64,000 bases of DNA from Camillea tinctor (taxonomy: Eukaryota; Ascomycota; Sordariomycetes; Xylariales; Xylariaceae): contig MU394100.1 in assembly GCA_022578605.1 (NCBI GenBank), forward strand, positions 124,001 through 188,000, read 5' to 3'. The notes beneath the pieces were generated by a model that saw only the letters and a program-made list of their open reading frames with translations, made no database searches and was not told the DNA's origin. Below are positions 11,567-25,476 of this stretch, in pieces; the stretch's first letter is position 1, and each line of letters begins with the position of its first letter. The position numbers and the translations under genes are program-made.

Positions 11567-14213
11567 GTCCTAGAGCTTATTAGCTATAGCTATATAGTCT
11601 CTTGCACCATTATACAACACATACGACGTATTGATATTTGGGTTAGGGTTATATAGATATAGTATAGTTCGATATGATAAAATATGACCAGTTGGAAATC
11701 TTGAAAGGGCATAGATTGGATGATCGTTTCTGGGCTAGGTGGTGAAATAAACACAACTCTTGATGGCCTTGGGACTCTTAGAAGAGGCCTTCTCGATAAA
11801 CCAAGTGGTGAATCATGAATTTATACTCATAGTAGATGCCAACCCTTCCCAACTTGCCTTGCTGCCTATTCTAATGAAATATTATGTGTATATCTCAGTC
11901 TGCCTAGGATGCAAAATGGTAGTCTGTCTCCTGCGGTCAGGATCCAGGAAGTCGTAGTCTTATGGTGTATAGCAAACATATTGAAAGCTTAACTTTTTGC
12001 ATGACTACTATGTGAGCCTCATCTTTCTGGTTAGAGGATCACAATACAACCCATAATAATGGAGTAGTCATAATCATGATTATGGTTGGAGCGACGCTAT
12101 AATATTCGGCTGTGCATAATGTAGCCTTAGCACAACGTGTTCTCTCTATGTAGAATAAACTATATTATGTGCGATGTTAAAGAGATACCTATATGGCCGG
12201 CAGTTATACATGAAATAGTAGGCAGAAGAGCCAATCATCGGCTCGGTGTGCCGATTAATTTATTTAAAGATTGTGATAGGACAATGAAGTGAACGTCAGT
12301 ACTTAGACACAAGAGACTATTCACTCCTTTTGGCATGCTGCATATGATGAAACCGTAAGCCGACCAACTCCTCTGCTAGCCGGACGAATTACATCGGTGT
12401 GAACAATATACGGGTTTCGCGGAGATCTCTGGGTCCCTTTTCTTTATGCATAGGAGGTATAGATGTAAGCATCAGGAATGTCACCTCCTACATAGGTTGT
12501 GCAGTGTCCTAACCATAAAGCATGCCTGGACGGTGTCGCCGGATCCCGGTCATGGATTACAATGCACTTTTCCCATTTCAATAGCTATATGGCGGCCTGG
12601 TAGAAAGTGATGGTGGAATGTTGGTAGTCGAATCCTGCGGTTGAGCCTCATTTGGACCTGAGGATTAATGCGACAAGAAGCCGACCTTACATCGAGGCTC
12701 TGGCCTTTCGGTAACTTTAAACGTATTTATTCACCCCATCAACTAAGACTCATATTGGCTCAAGTCAGATTCAAGTTACTACCTGTTGCGTCCTCCCGGT
12801 CCCCAATATGTCTATCGTTTAAGGGGGCTGAGCGGTGATATATGCAAATCAGTTGTTCAAGAACAATAAGCGTTCAGAATTATGACTGGAGTTTAGTACT
12901 TTATACTTGTGCTACTGAGAAGGTCTTCGATAATACACAAAGGTAGGAGGGCCATAGGTTTACACACTGCTTTCACAGGCACGAATATTATCTAGTTATG
13001 GGTTTAGGTGATTATTCATACGCATGGAGATGACTGGAGACACGATTCGAGGGAGGGCTGGTATTTCCAATATAAATAGACATGTCTTGATATAGCAACG
13101 AAATATATGTCAGATTGTAGAAGCTAGGTTTTGAATTGATCGATTATCGCTTTATGTTAGGAATTCGCTTAAGAGAGTAGTTGTAGTGCATAGAAATGTA
13201 ATGTAACGTGCTTTCTAGTTAATGACAAGACTATTGTTATGTGTAGGTATAATTTGATATCGATGTAATATTCAAGATAGCATCAGTTGATTGAAATTTG
13301 GAAAGTCGGGTTTTACATTTTACAAATCGATTAGTGAAGCTTTTACAATAGAAGCAGGTTAACTTTCTGCTAGACTCGATTGTGGGAGCAGTGTTGTGCT
13401 GGAATTTGTTATGAATGAAAAATGATGATAACAGAATTAGTTCCTGTATTGCTGCATGTCTAAAATATATTAAATCATGAATTATACTTTACAAGTTGGT
13501 TTCTACGTCGTAGGATATAGTGTAATCTATCTAGGCTTGATGGGTTGTGATATCAGAAAAATAAGAAAGAGATCAACAATATTCCGGCTAGACTATACAT
13601 AGATAGCTCTGACATTCAAGTTCCACATTATGTTGTTTCTTAGGGACAACCTTTAGTATGTATATTGTAAGCTACTACTAGGTAGTTGACCAACCTACGA
13701 AACTTACCTACCAGACTCGGCCATATATTTTGTGTCCTGCCGTTTCGGGTTAGCAGCCGAGTTCCTCAAGTCCCCCAAGCCCACAATTGATTGGTGTCGG
13801 GTCAAGGAGCAGAGAGAGCAGATAGCCAATAGTTCCTGGGCGTGGGAAACGGTATGAATCATGGCCGTGATTCAATTCCAAGTTACAATTGGTTTGTTTC
13901 ACTAATGACGTATCGAACGCCGAGGGGAAACCTATGTCTTGGATTAGATATTTATTTACCTACAAACCACTATTATTTCCTCCCCTCCCCCTCCTCCTTA
14001 CCCCTGAAGATCAGCTTCAAACGGCATCGAGGGTTATGGTTGACATGACCTATACAAACAAAGGCATTTTCCTATACTATCACTAGAACTCCGACTTAAA
14101 ATCCAACTTCTTACTGAATACAATAAGAGATTCCTCTTAACACTAACAACTGCCACGATCGTTACCACTGACTGCTACCTCAAGTTCACCCCCCCCATTT
14201 CTCACCATAAACC
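11567..14213. other. Intergenic, AT-rich 2.6 kb
   Basis: No supportable gene on either strand; frames are short and AT-driven. The last about 150 bases are a C-rich leader ending directly before the start codon at 14214. Confidence 0.6.
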
Positions 14214-15248
14214 ATGGCTGAGCCAATCACTCTCCTCGAAGTGCAGCAGCAGCCGGATCGCAAGGACCTTTTCGGGATCTTGAACGCGTACCTGCAGCCG
14301 TCAAGCACGACATCCGCTGCCTCGGCCGCCGCCGCCTTCGCCGCACTGCCACGGACACTGGATGAGGAGTTCCTTTGGGGTCTCTGGAAGAATGTAATCC
14401 GGGTAGCTGAGCAGCTGCCGCACGACCATCCGGCGCAAGACCGACTGGTATTATTTCTGCAAGAGCTGACCCTCCTGCCCGATACAGGGGTTCTCGTCTG
14501 GGACGTAAGTGTTCAGCTCCTGTCCCCCCCTTAGTTTTTTTTTTTTTTTCTTTTCTTTTAGTTTCCTCTCACCCTTTACCATCGTCCTCTCTTAAGTCAA
14601 GAAATAAGAAAGAAAAAAAATGGTTATCCCACCACTAACCTCTGCCTCTCCATCCCACCCTTCCAGCTCCCAATCTGGTCCGCCCTCCCCGTCCTCTCGG
14701 CCAGCATCCGCGAGCACCTCAACGGGCCCGCGCAATCGCGCGACCCGACCGAGCAAGCGCGCATCGACCGCTCCTGGATATCCTTCCACGCCTTCGCCGC
14801 GCGGCTGCTGCACGCCGGGGTGCTCCCCTCCCCCGACGAAACCACGGCGATATGGATGCTCCGCGCCGCGCTCGAGGAGGCCCCTCCCCCCACCACCACC
14901 GGGTTCGCGCGCGACCTGGCCACCGCCGCCGTGCACGTGCTCTACTCGGGGGCGCACCTGGCGCACCTCCTGGCCGCGCGGCCGGACCCGGCGCTCGACG
15001 ACGCGGGCAAGCGCATGCTGAAGGCTGGGTCGCTGTTCCGGGAGGCGAGGAGCCTGAACGGTGGTGCGGCAGGGGGAGGAGAGGGGCTCGTGCGCGAGAG
15101 GTGGGAGTTCTGGGGTGTGAGGTTTCGGGAGCTTGGCGCGGGGACGGAGGCGGATGGCGAGGAGTTGAGGGAGGCGCGGAGGTTGGCGGCGCGGGCGGGG
15201 AGGCTGATGGGGGTCTGGACGCAGAACTTGTTGCGGAGACGGGGGTGA
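14214..15248 (+). CDS. DUF3632-family protein, 290 aa
   Basis: Exons are 14214..14504 and 14667..15248. The 162-bp intron runs from GTAAGT to TTCCAG in phase 0, after VLVWD and before LPIWSALP. The predicted protein is alpha-helical and soluble, without a signal peptide. Recognisable blocks are FLWGLWKNVIRVAEQLP near residue 55, WDLPIWSALP near 95, and a helix with RSWISFHAFAARLLHAG. This pattern is typical of the uncharacterised fungal DUF3632 family, usually about 250-330 aa. Exon 2 is very GC-rich, with strong G/C third positions and long open shadow frames, in contrast to the AT-rich flanks. No function is known, and the neighbours give no clue. Confidence 0.75.
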
Positions 15249-17095
15249 GGGTTATAGACAGGATGGAGATGTAGGTAGGTTAGAGTGGGATAAGAGAGAT
15301 GCATGGTTTGCACAGCTGAGTCCGTCCATTCACATAAGTTACCATGTTAAACATGGTGTTAGTCAGGTACGAGCAGGGATTAGGTATAACCATAAAATAG
15401 AGTGCTATTATATTTTATACATAGGGGTTACCCGACGACTCTCTGTGAAGAATATGGAGCAAGGAGATATAGATCAATTTTGCATACTGAATTCATTTTT
15501 CAATAATCATAGAGATTCATACGGTCTTCCATCTTTTGCACAATTTCCTACTTACTCATACAATAGCTGCCCTACATAGTTAATATTCAACTCCATGGCA
15601 AGGTGTTCTTTTGTTAAATGTTTACTTATGTGCAGGATAAGGTCCATACAATTGGCGTGGTGGTGGGAACCCTCCAATATCTTTCCTCACCAGCCCTCAG
15701 GCTTTTGCAGTGTTCTTGCCTACTGACCTAGCTGCCTAGGCAGGTCCTAGATATGTAATGCTATAAGCTATAATGTGCTCATGGGTAAGTATGGGATTTG
15801 TGTAATGTACTGTTGATCTGCTATACTATATCTAGAAACTGAAGTACTAGCCATAAGTTGCAGAGGTATAAGTAGTTGCCTACCTCTAAGGCAGCTCTGT
15901 ATAGATGAGCGAATGTGACTGACCTCATTAGGAAATCTAAGTACTAACCTAGGTTGTAGGAAGAAAAGGTCAGCGCCTAAGTTAGTAGGTATGGATTACA
16001 GGCCGATCCCGATAAGTCCCCCTCCTTAATATGTACCTATGTACCTATCATTCCGGAGGCCAACTCCACTTAGAGCCGGCCCGGTGGAAAACATTGACAC
16101 AACCCTAAGACCTCAGGGTCCTAGATTATGAGGCGTCAAGGGATGCCATCAAGACTTACGTAGCCGCGATATTAACTTTCTCTTCATGATATTGACTATT
16201 TACACTAAAGCTTATAACCTAACCTAGTCCCTACATGCTGCTGTAGGGATGTGAGTCCTAAATCTGCCCCACCTTCCTGAAAGAGTAATATGCAAAAAGA
16301 TTTGGGGAATGAGAAGGCAGCTCGCCCATACTTAACTCCTGTTGGGTCCTTTTGGTATACTAACCTTAGCAAAATCTTCAGGCCCCCAAAGTCCTAGGCT
16401 GCCTCTACTCTAACATGGAGAACTCAAGCAAATTGCATGTGGCCCACGAGAAGAATTCCAGTCAGACTCTAGGTAGAAGCCGCTTTCTTCGGTTACTCAT
16501 CTGCTTAAGTTCATCTCACCAGAAGGTAAACAAGTAACATCTCACATTTTATTTTTTAAGAGTTTTTTCTTTTTGAAAGGAAAAAGAGAACTCATCTCTA
16601 TCATTCAACCGCAAGGATAGCTAGGTCTGTAGGTAGGCCTTTAAATTGAGATATCTATTGGAAGTATATAATCCAAACGCAAATCGTTCTTCCATTCATA
16701 CATGAATCTCATCCTGTATCATAATCTATGAATCAATCCAGACCCTTACCTGCAAACAACAACAAATGGGGAATGAATAAATAAAAAAGTAAACACTCCA
16801 AACTTTTCCAATTTTGTAAAGATATTTCCATTGAAAAAAAAAAAAAAAAAAAAACCAAACCCGAAAACGATTCAAGGGTATATATTGCATCCTGGCACTG
16901 GGCCTAGTTCCTTCTTTTAAGTTGACGCCGCTTATAGGTATCATTCGCGTAATGTAAATGACCGATTTGAGAAAAGAAACAAAAAACCGAACAACGCCCT
17001 GCGTAGTTTGTATATAAAACGCCATGTGTATAGGAAGAGACCATACCGATATCCGAAATGAAGAAATGGCAGGGAAAAAAAGAAAAGAAGAGAAA
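15249..17095. other. Intergenic 1.8 kb
   Basis: No gene seen. It contains the tail regions of two convergent genes and a run of about 20 A at 16834-16853. AGGTA/TACCT words are frequent. Confidence 0.6.
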
Positions 17096-19392
17096 CTACT
17101 CCCTTAGCCTCCACTCTTCTATCACTCCGGGCTTCTGCGAGACCTTTTCCTGGGCCCTCCCTGTGACGAGACCACGGCAGACCTCCAGTCTAGCGCCAAA
17201 CCCACCGTCACGCTCCGTATGCCGCCAGAACTCATCGATAACCGCCAGCACACCTAACCCCTGCGCATTGCGCACATTCGGGTTCGCGCCGAGGTCAACC
17301 AGCTCCTTCAAGGCGACCTTCTGACCCCTGCGGGCAGCGATGTGCAACGCCGTCTCGCCCTCACGGTTGCGTGCCTCGAGATTAGCGCCGCCTCGGCGCA
17401 CAAGCATCTGGATCATGTTTTCCAGGTCGGCCTTGCCCTCGCGTGTATCGTCGCGACAGTGCGTCACGAATGCCATAAGCGGAGTGTTCCCGTTCTTGTC
17501 GTAGTGGTTGGCGTCGAGTCCGGCGAGAATGAGTCCCTCTAGGAGCTGCACGCGGCGGCTAGTCTTGGAACTGTCCTGCTGCGGTTGCTGCGGGCTGGAT
17601 GGATCGGTGATGTCCTCACTGAACTTGCGCTTTCGTGAATGACGTGAGCCAGAGCTGGGGGTTCGCACGAGCCCAATATCTAGGTCGACCTCGGCTAGGC
17701 AGTGAAGTCCGTTTCGTCCTTGTGCATCCTCGAGTTGGGGGTTTGGGTGTTCAAGGCTGCTGGCTCGGGTAATGAGCTCAAGGAGAGCCGTGCTTTGGCG
17801 AATCCGTGAGGTATCCTCGTTTTCAGACGGTATGCTTATTCTCACTATGGGCAGGTCGGCCCCAGGCAAGTTCACTGCATCCATCGTTCCCATAGGCGGC
17901 GACATCTGAGCGACGTTTGCGTCCAAGTTTCTTAGGGTTCGTGATGCCATAGGCTTGGTTCCAAAGGCGTCCCGGCGATTGTATGAAGGTCCTTCATGAG
18001 CGAATTGGGGAAAGCGAGCCGAATCCCCCACGGTATATCGGAGTTGGTGGAAGACATTGCGCCCATAGACATCGTTTGCACAAATATCGAACTGGGCCCT
18101 TTCCAGAACCCCTAGGAGATTTTTGAACTGAACTGAGTCAATGAACCAAGATGGATGGAGAACATGAAGAAACGTCTGCCCTGCCGTGTTCGTGGCATGA
18201 AGGGGTAGGTCTGGATGCCTCAATGCTTCGGAGACAAATCGAACGAATGGTTCGCGAAGTCCGGTGGAAGCGGCATAGTAATGAAAGACCGTGTTGCCGA
18301 ACGAATCCCGTCTCGCAAGATTGGGGTGCGAAATATCTGGGAAGAGACCTAAATCTGCCCATACCCCGTGCTCCCGGGTGAGTTCGTTGGCAATCTTACA
18401 CCAGCAAGTGCCCGCCTTGTGAGATAGAGACTGGACGGGGCAGTGACGGCGCCGTGTAAAAAGATCGTTCCTCAAGAAGTCGCCTGGGATCGCGTACCTA
18501 GCATCTCGTTCACCGAGGCTGACTAGCTCGTGGTGCTGAGGCCTAGAATCGAGGAGAGGTGATGAGAATTGCAAATTAGGCACGTCTCTAGGCGAAATGA
18601 CCGGTGACTGCTCGTTCTCAGAGCCGTGTTCGAGGGTAAACCGCTTGACGAGACGCATGATATCTTTTGGGCGTGACTTGGAGACGTTCTGTATCTTTGC
18701 TTTGATGTTACTGTTTATGCTAATGTCCGTCGAGCTAGTTAGACCAGTATCCCGACGAGTAGGGTGGAAGGAAGCGAAGAACCCAGGTGTAGACCAAGGC
18801 GTCGTCGTATCATCGTAAGCAGAGGCGGGAGTGGGAGCCGCGGGGCTGCTGTTGTGACCACCCATACTACTAAAGCCCCAGGGGTCAGTTGGCAGGTCGT
18901 CCATCTCCTCGAACGAAGGTGTATAAGAATGAGCAACGGATATGTCATCAGCAAACTCGGGACTAGGGTGTTGTGGCAGGCTGAGGTTATTGTAGTCTTC
19001 CGTTATATAGGACGATGTTGTCCGTCTGGGATTCTTCTTAGCACGCTGGCTGTCCTTAAGCCCAGCAATTCGTCTCGCCTCTTCCTCATGGTCCTTGGGC
19101 CTCAACCACCGAGGATCGTTTCCCAGGAGGGCATTCTTGACCTTGTTGGCAGCATCTTTGCTGTAAAGCAGACATGTGAGCTATGTTCAGCAAAGAATGG
19201 CCAAGGAACTCACCCTGGCTTCCAAACGCCATGTTCGATACTTTCGAGGATATCTAGAATAAGCGTGAAAGGAAGCTTAGTATAAGTGTAGAGGCGAATT
19301 AGCTTCCTAACACGGGTGTCGGTCCAGTCTTTGGGACGGCCACCTCTATTTGTCGAACTTGAGGTAGTGGTGGGAGAACTAGAATCCATCAT
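17096..19392 (-). CDS. Ankyrin-repeat protein with Clr5-like N-terminal domain, 747 aa
   Basis: Exon 1 is 19392..19214 and exon 2 is 19160..17096 on the minus strand. The 53-bp intron (GTGAG...TTACAG) joins HGVWKPG to KDAANKVKN. The N-terminus (GRPKDWTDTRVRKLIRLYTY, residues about 18-37) looks like the Clr5-type helical domain found at the start of many fungal regulatory and ankyrin proteins. A long disordered Ser/Pro-rich stretch follows. Degenerate ankyrin repeats occupy the C-terminal two thirds: GNTVFHYYAAS, GRNVFHQLRY, GRNGLHCLAE, NGNTPLMAFVTH, GETALHIAARRGQ, LGANPNVRNAQG. Likely a nuclear or cytosolic interaction protein. A DNA-binding role is inferred only from the N-terminal resemblance. 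Two consecutive Met codons start the protein. Confidence 0.8.
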
Positions 19393-22300
19393 GAAAGAAA
19401 AAGAAAAGGAAGAGGGGGGGATGATGATGATAACGCTGAAGATAGATAAAAAGTGTTAATACGGATTCTTTCGAGAAAGATGAGATGTGGGGTTGGAAAT
19501 GGAAATGACAATGACGAGTTACGCAAGGGGTTTTAAAAAAGGAGAGAGTGTGTGTAAATTAATAAATAAAGAGGCATCTTGGACAAGGCTGTCCGCAACG
19601 GCTACTCCCTTGTACTAAAGAACTTTTGATCATGTAGGTAGATTCGGTTCATGTGAAGGTGAAGTTTTCTATAGGTTAGATTGTGGTCAGGTCAAGGAAT
19701 AATACAGCCACGGTCAGTAGAACGGGCCGTGTTAGTGTGTGTGTTGTTCAATCAATCGAACGTGGCGGGGTTCAAGTAAGAAGGTACCCAAGAAATGATT
19801 ATTGAACTGAGGCAGCCTCTAATCTATGGTGGATCGCGGCGGGAGTTCCCAGTGTTAGCGGCTTATGGGCTTATCCCCCTCTAGTATTCTAGGTACATAA
19901 TGCCTTATTCAAATACGCCTGACCCGACAGGGGCAGAACATAGGTACATACATACATGCATACAAATTCAACCTGTCATGTCTTATCACATGTATACCTT
20001 ATAACTGAAGTGACCGTCCGTATCTGTGTAAGTCTAAGTGTAAGTGTATGGCACGACACAATATGCCTTATGTTACCAACTAACCACTCCAGCACGCCCC
20101 GTAAAACACGCAAACGTGACAATATTTCGTACATGTAAATGCACGTAAGTAAATAGGTAAGCATAAGTAACTATCCGTCTTCCTCGCTGCTCTCTCCGGA
20201 CCTACTTTTTTATCGATGCGAGCTTTAATGGTGTACCCTATATGGTTTGTAGCTTAGGTATCTCCACAGCACAGCATTTCAAGCCTTACCTACTTTTTAA
20301 CAAGTGTAGATTCCTTCACCAAACATCCAATGTATCACATCGCCGATGATGGTGACCATAACCAGGCAGAACATGTGGCTGAGCCAGTCAACCTATTCTC
20401 TTAAATGATGGCTGAGCATTATATAACCATACCAAGTAGGCAATTACCTAGAAAGACAGAACACCTCGGCACCGGTTCCGTGGACAGATGGGCTGTGCGA
20501 ATGCAAACCAATAGTGTTGGAGGGGGCAGTGCAGTGTCACTTACACGCTTAGGGTTAGTGTTTGTTGTTGATAGGTTTCTGAAGCTATATACCCCTCTTC
20601 TTTAAGCTTGAATTGACAAGTGTATAAACATACCAATACAATCAATCCCCGTCGGCAAATTAACTCGAACCTCGAAAGAAAAGAAAAAAAAAATTTGGTT
20701 CCTGTTGTGTGCTCGTGCCTGGATTTATCATTAACACTATGTGTTTGTTGCCTGGCACCTCAGCTTAGTGCTCTGCTCTGGAAGATCGAAGGATTCATCA
20801 AGCTTTTTAAACTCATGAATCTAGGCTAATATCCTTGTCACAAGCATAGCCTATAGCCGACTTATGTATTGTACAACATTGAATTGTCCGGCACACCTAT
20901 ACTTTGGCATATCACTACGTACAATTCTAGAACAAACTAAGAATTTCATTGTTAATATCGTTTATACCTCAACTGGATTGCCAATGTTTACCCATTGGGT
21001 ATGTGTTTGGTATACAATTGCACTGGCCTATTGTTCATCAAGGTAAACCAGGTACGTACTATAGACTAGTAAATAGTGTGAAGCACACAGGTAACCCCAG
21101 GCTATTAGGTTAACCCGTGGACTTCCCTGATGTTACCTTACAAGGTATGATAGATGTAAATACATATGTATGTATAGTACCAACACCAGCACCTTTTTGC
21201 ATAGTAGTGAAAACTCCCAAGGTCGCAATCTTGACATCAAATGTTGAAGAAAGTAGGTAACTAAGCTCCTGCCTCCCCATCCCTCTCTCCCATTCCTTTT
21301 CACTCTTTTCCGTGCTCTCTTGGCAACCTTCGTTTTACGGAAAAGACCAGGTTCGTGATTGGCATGAACCCGACACGGCGGGCGCTTATCCACACGGAAA
21401 GAAAGACAAGAGATATTTTTCTAATCTAGTTCTAGTCTGTGGTCGATGACCTGATCTTTTCTCAAAATGGCTCCCCATACCACCCTTCCGACTTACACAT
21501 TTTCATCTTCATCACCCCCGGGCCCCCAGCCATATGACTAACTTCGTATGTACATTTCGAAATCCTCCTATGCCTGCCACATTTTCTACTTCCCCCTTCC
21601 CATTACAACCCACACTTGATTATTTTTGCCACCCGTGCCTAGCTAACCCACAATAATCACCTGTGTGTTTCTCCATCACACATGTTGTCTTGTGTTTCAA
21701 GCTGCCGAAAGAACTTACGAAACACGCAGCATCTTTCTTCATCAACCCGTCAACCCGAGCTTACTTGGCCTATCGTCCCGCGCACTATCCTAGCCTAGCC
21801 TAGCTATGGAACGACCACGACCCTTTGGAACTTTTGTCGATGATTTTTTTCCCCCGAATTCTTCAAGAATTTCGTTAGTCTGTTTTCTTCCGTTTTGATT
21901 ATTGGTGGTATATCCCCTTGATCACGTAAACCATACTCCCTGGCCCCCTTCACTTCCCCCTTTCTGCTAGGGGTTGCCAAACCAAATCGCAACCGTTAAC
22001 TTGCGGGAGGAAGATCGAACCTTTTTCTTACCCCTTTTGGGAACTTTTTTCCTTCCTTAGCACAGGCAACGTGACAATGTTGTAGAACAAAAGTGCCACA
22101 AAAGAGCTCTTCATACGAGATAGTACAAGGACAGAAGAAAAAAGCAAAGAAAAAAGTCCTTTATTCAGTATCGAGCTTGCATAAATATTGACTACATCTA
22201 CCTATGGTGAGACAACTAAGACTCACGCGCACCTACGAACAGTCTTGACTACAAGTAGGACTCTGCCACCCCCATCATGGCCTATTATTCTACATAAATA

Positions 22301-22981
22301 CGGGAAAAGGGGGAACTTTTGAAGTTGTTTTTAAACTTGCATACCTTACCAGTATCCCAAAAGCACCATAGTTTTCGTCGTCATCGAACGTGAAGCTACC
22401 AGGGCTTGTCCTTTCTTGAATATCCCATCAGTATCTCTTGTTTCTGTAAACGGCATCAGTCTAGGTGCATTGCTGGCGAACAGAGCTGTGACTCTTTCGA
22501 GAAACCCTCCCCCCTACTCTTCCCCTATCCCTGTTTCCGTCATTCTTTAACGTTTTTCTACTTGCATCATTGACTGGTACTATTCTCTAAGTATTGAATA
22601 TCATCGTATGATAATAGAGGAGTATCTATCGTTGGATCAGAATATATATATCGATCCTGGAGCCCTCCCTTTTACACCCTTACTCCCAGTCCTACTATTA
22701 CAACTCTACTACCTATTTTATAAGAATACATATTTATATATATTCCCTCGATCTCTACATTGTTACCAGTGTTTTAATTATTAGACAAGCTCCTTGCTTC
22801 TCATCAGACCCTCCTGTCGTATATCTTTATATATCTACACATCGCAAACTACATACCTGTCAAACAAGTGCTTATCGACACTGCAACACGCACAACACTA
22901 TACCTCACATATCACACAACCACACACCAGCATCATATAATTATATACTATATATCCAGGTATATATATACTCCCTCCACT
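19393..22981. other. Intergenic 3.6 kb, gene-poor
   Basis: No supportable gene. The first about 200 bases are the 5' leader of the ankyrin gene. The last about 600 bases are CT-rich with many TATATA words and look like the leader of the 75-aa gene at 22982. Confidence 0.55.
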
Positions 22982-23323
22982 ATGCCTAATAACAACAACA
23001 CTACCACTTCAAAGTAAGTCGTTTCCGCTCCTCCTCTTCTAATCCCACTATAGCACTCCAGTCACCAGATTCCCCCGATTATTTCTTTTTTATATGTTTC
23101 TTCAGTTGCCTAACCCACCAGCCACAGCTCCTCCACTTTTGCCTACCGCCCAGGTCCCTCGACCGCCACGAGGCAAGACCGCGTAAGCTCGTACAATATG
23201 CAGCAGAGGGGACCGCTGGAGCGCTTTTTCGTCACTGGCCAGCCTACGGGCCGGTCAAGCGCCGCGATGGCCCGCGATCTGAGGGAGTGGGATGCGCAGT
23301 GGACCAGGGCTTCCCGCCGGTAG
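22982..23323 (+). CDS. Hypothetical small protein, 75 aa, two exons
   Basis: Exon 1 is 22982..23013 (only 32 bases, MPNNNNTTTS plus two bases). Exon 2 is 23128..23323. The 114-bp intron begins GTAAGT, has a CCTAACCC branch site and ends GCCACAG. The joined frame reads NSSTFAYRP, then a short Ser/Thr/Arg segment, QQRGPLERFFVTGQPTGRSS and a helical end LREWDAQWTRASRR. Exon 2 is distinctly more GC-rich than its surroundings, as coding DNA here is. No signal peptide or membrane segment; strongly basic. It stands alone in about 6 kb without other genes and has a long pyrimidine-rich leader. Not recognised as a named family; the REWDAQW tail looks like a constrained motif. Confidence 0.65.
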
Positions 23324-25476
23324 GATGACCCAGGAAAGGTTAGCTATAATAGGAGTGTGAGATGTGATGAAGATGCGAATGAGTATACAAGACACAGGAG
23401 TGAGGGGGGAATGGGGATTGTATGATTGGTGTATATCTATTATTTATACTTGTACGGATTATACCTTAGATATAGAGGGATATAGATACCAGGGACTACC
23501 AGGACAGAGAAGGATGAAGGTTTTATGATGGGATGCAGTGGGATACTGCTGTACTATAGGCTAGATTATTTCTATTATCTCCTTTTTGCTTATAGAACCT
23601 ACACATCCATCTATCCACATTTTGACTTACACGACTGGTTTGAATTTCGCATACCCACTACTCCCAACCCAACGACTTGCCACTCCATTATTCCATTAAT
23701 CCTAGCCCACCTACTGTAAGTTAATAAACTAAAGCCACTATCGCGTACAGGTTCGATTACGCACCACGTTTCTTTTTCCCTACCTATTCCCATTCGATCA
23801 ACTGCCTAGTATTATATCTCACGTCTACTTGATACCCCCCTTAAGGTAGGTTAATTGACCTTAAGCTATCTACCTAATTATTCATTATACCATCACTACT
23901 ACTCTTCCTCCGTTAAAAGACACTTTCTCATTAATATGTACTCTGTTATTGCAATGGATCCTCGGGTCGGACTAGATAATTAGGGACTTGCTTCTTGTCC
24001 GTCTTGCTCTATCTCACCCGGTCGGTCGTTTAGTCGGATACGGCCGAACCCGCACTACTTCGATTCCCTTTCTCCTTAATTCCTTAGGTATTCACCTCCA
24101 GGCTCTCTTTTCTTGTCAATCCGGATCCCTGCACCACTCGCCTGTTACCTACCGACCGGACGATTTCATTAGCTCATGAACAACTCCGGATCCAGCTGCC
24201 TGGAAATTGGGTTTTCTCTCACCTCTTCTAACTCTATGGTTCGCAGTCATTGACTTTAGCCAATCCGACACTATAGTCCGGGCTAATCACCACCATCATC
24301 ACCGCCAGAGCACAAGAATAAGGGTCACACGACGAAATGGTAACTATTGAGCCTTATTTTATGTCGGACCAACTCGTGCATAGAATATGTATTGGCCTGC
24401 TGCATCTAGGACAGGAAAGTATAACTTCATTGAAACTACTAGGACTACTAGAGTCCTTTGCATACTTAGGTACTTGTCAATGACCAAATCCTGGGCTGGC
24501 TCTGTCTTTTTCTTTTCTTTTTTTTTTTTTTTTGCTCAAGGACTCAAGAATCTCTAAACTCCTAATCACACCCAAGTACGTTGGCAAGGCACCTCGATAT
24601 TCTTGCCCAGACGAACGATATCGTACCACGCCGTAGGTACCACATACACTCTTAGTTGCCTGTCTACCCTATTATGTGAAGATTCGCGGGATTTCTTTCA
24701 TTATTTGGGTCTCATAAGCAGAAATCCTCCCGCGACCCGTTCAAATGCACGTACAGTGGTCCAATAGTACAAGTATAAAGTACCTATCTATATGTTGTAC
24801 TATACCTATGATCTAGGTGGGGGTTGGAGAAAGCGTGAGTAACATCCCAGCTGGTCAGGCAAGTAGGCAGGCAGGCCGTGTCTCGGGTCAATGCAACGAG
24901 AGAGCATATGGCTAGTCAACGAGGATCACGCGAGAGGCCTCCTCACTCTCTCCCTCATTATCTTCGCACAAAATCTATATGGCGACAAGAAGCAGGATAT
25001 CCTGGCACGTCGAATCCATTTGCATGTCGTGGAGCCCTCGATCAGAGGCACAGCAGTATGAGTTGCAAGTATCTATCGTGCTCCAAGGCTATTTTGCGAT
25101 GTATTGTAGTTGATGAGGGGAGAGAGTAGGGAAATTATGGCATTCGTTCACTTGCGAGAAACAAAGTGTTGATTCTTCCTTATTTGGTGCTGAGAGAACC
25201 CTCTCCTCGTTTGACGCCAATAGTATAAAACACAAGGGCACCAATTCCTCATGAACAAGCCTATACCAGGCAATGGCTTCCGAAAACCTTCCAAAAAGAA
25301 TATAAGCCACATATAGTACAATCTGTGTGTCCTATGGATCCCTTATAGAAAATTCAAGCAAGGCTCCACTACAAACAGGCGACACACAGGATATCTTTCC
25401 TTCCCTCCCCCCCTTTGCATAGGTAACATGTAATATGTTGGGGTGGAGGGGTGGTTATGATAGGATCTCGAGTTAC
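23324..25476. other. Intergenic 2.2 kb
   Basis: No gene seen. It includes a T run at 24514-24533 and 3' regions of the flanking genes. Frames of 60-83 codons (for example at 24878) lack homology or splice support. Confidence 0.55.

Noticed and set aside
14620..15313. Several long frames on both strands across exon 2 of the DUF3632 gene
   Set aside because: Shadow frames created by very high GC content; the called frame alone fits the spliced family protein.
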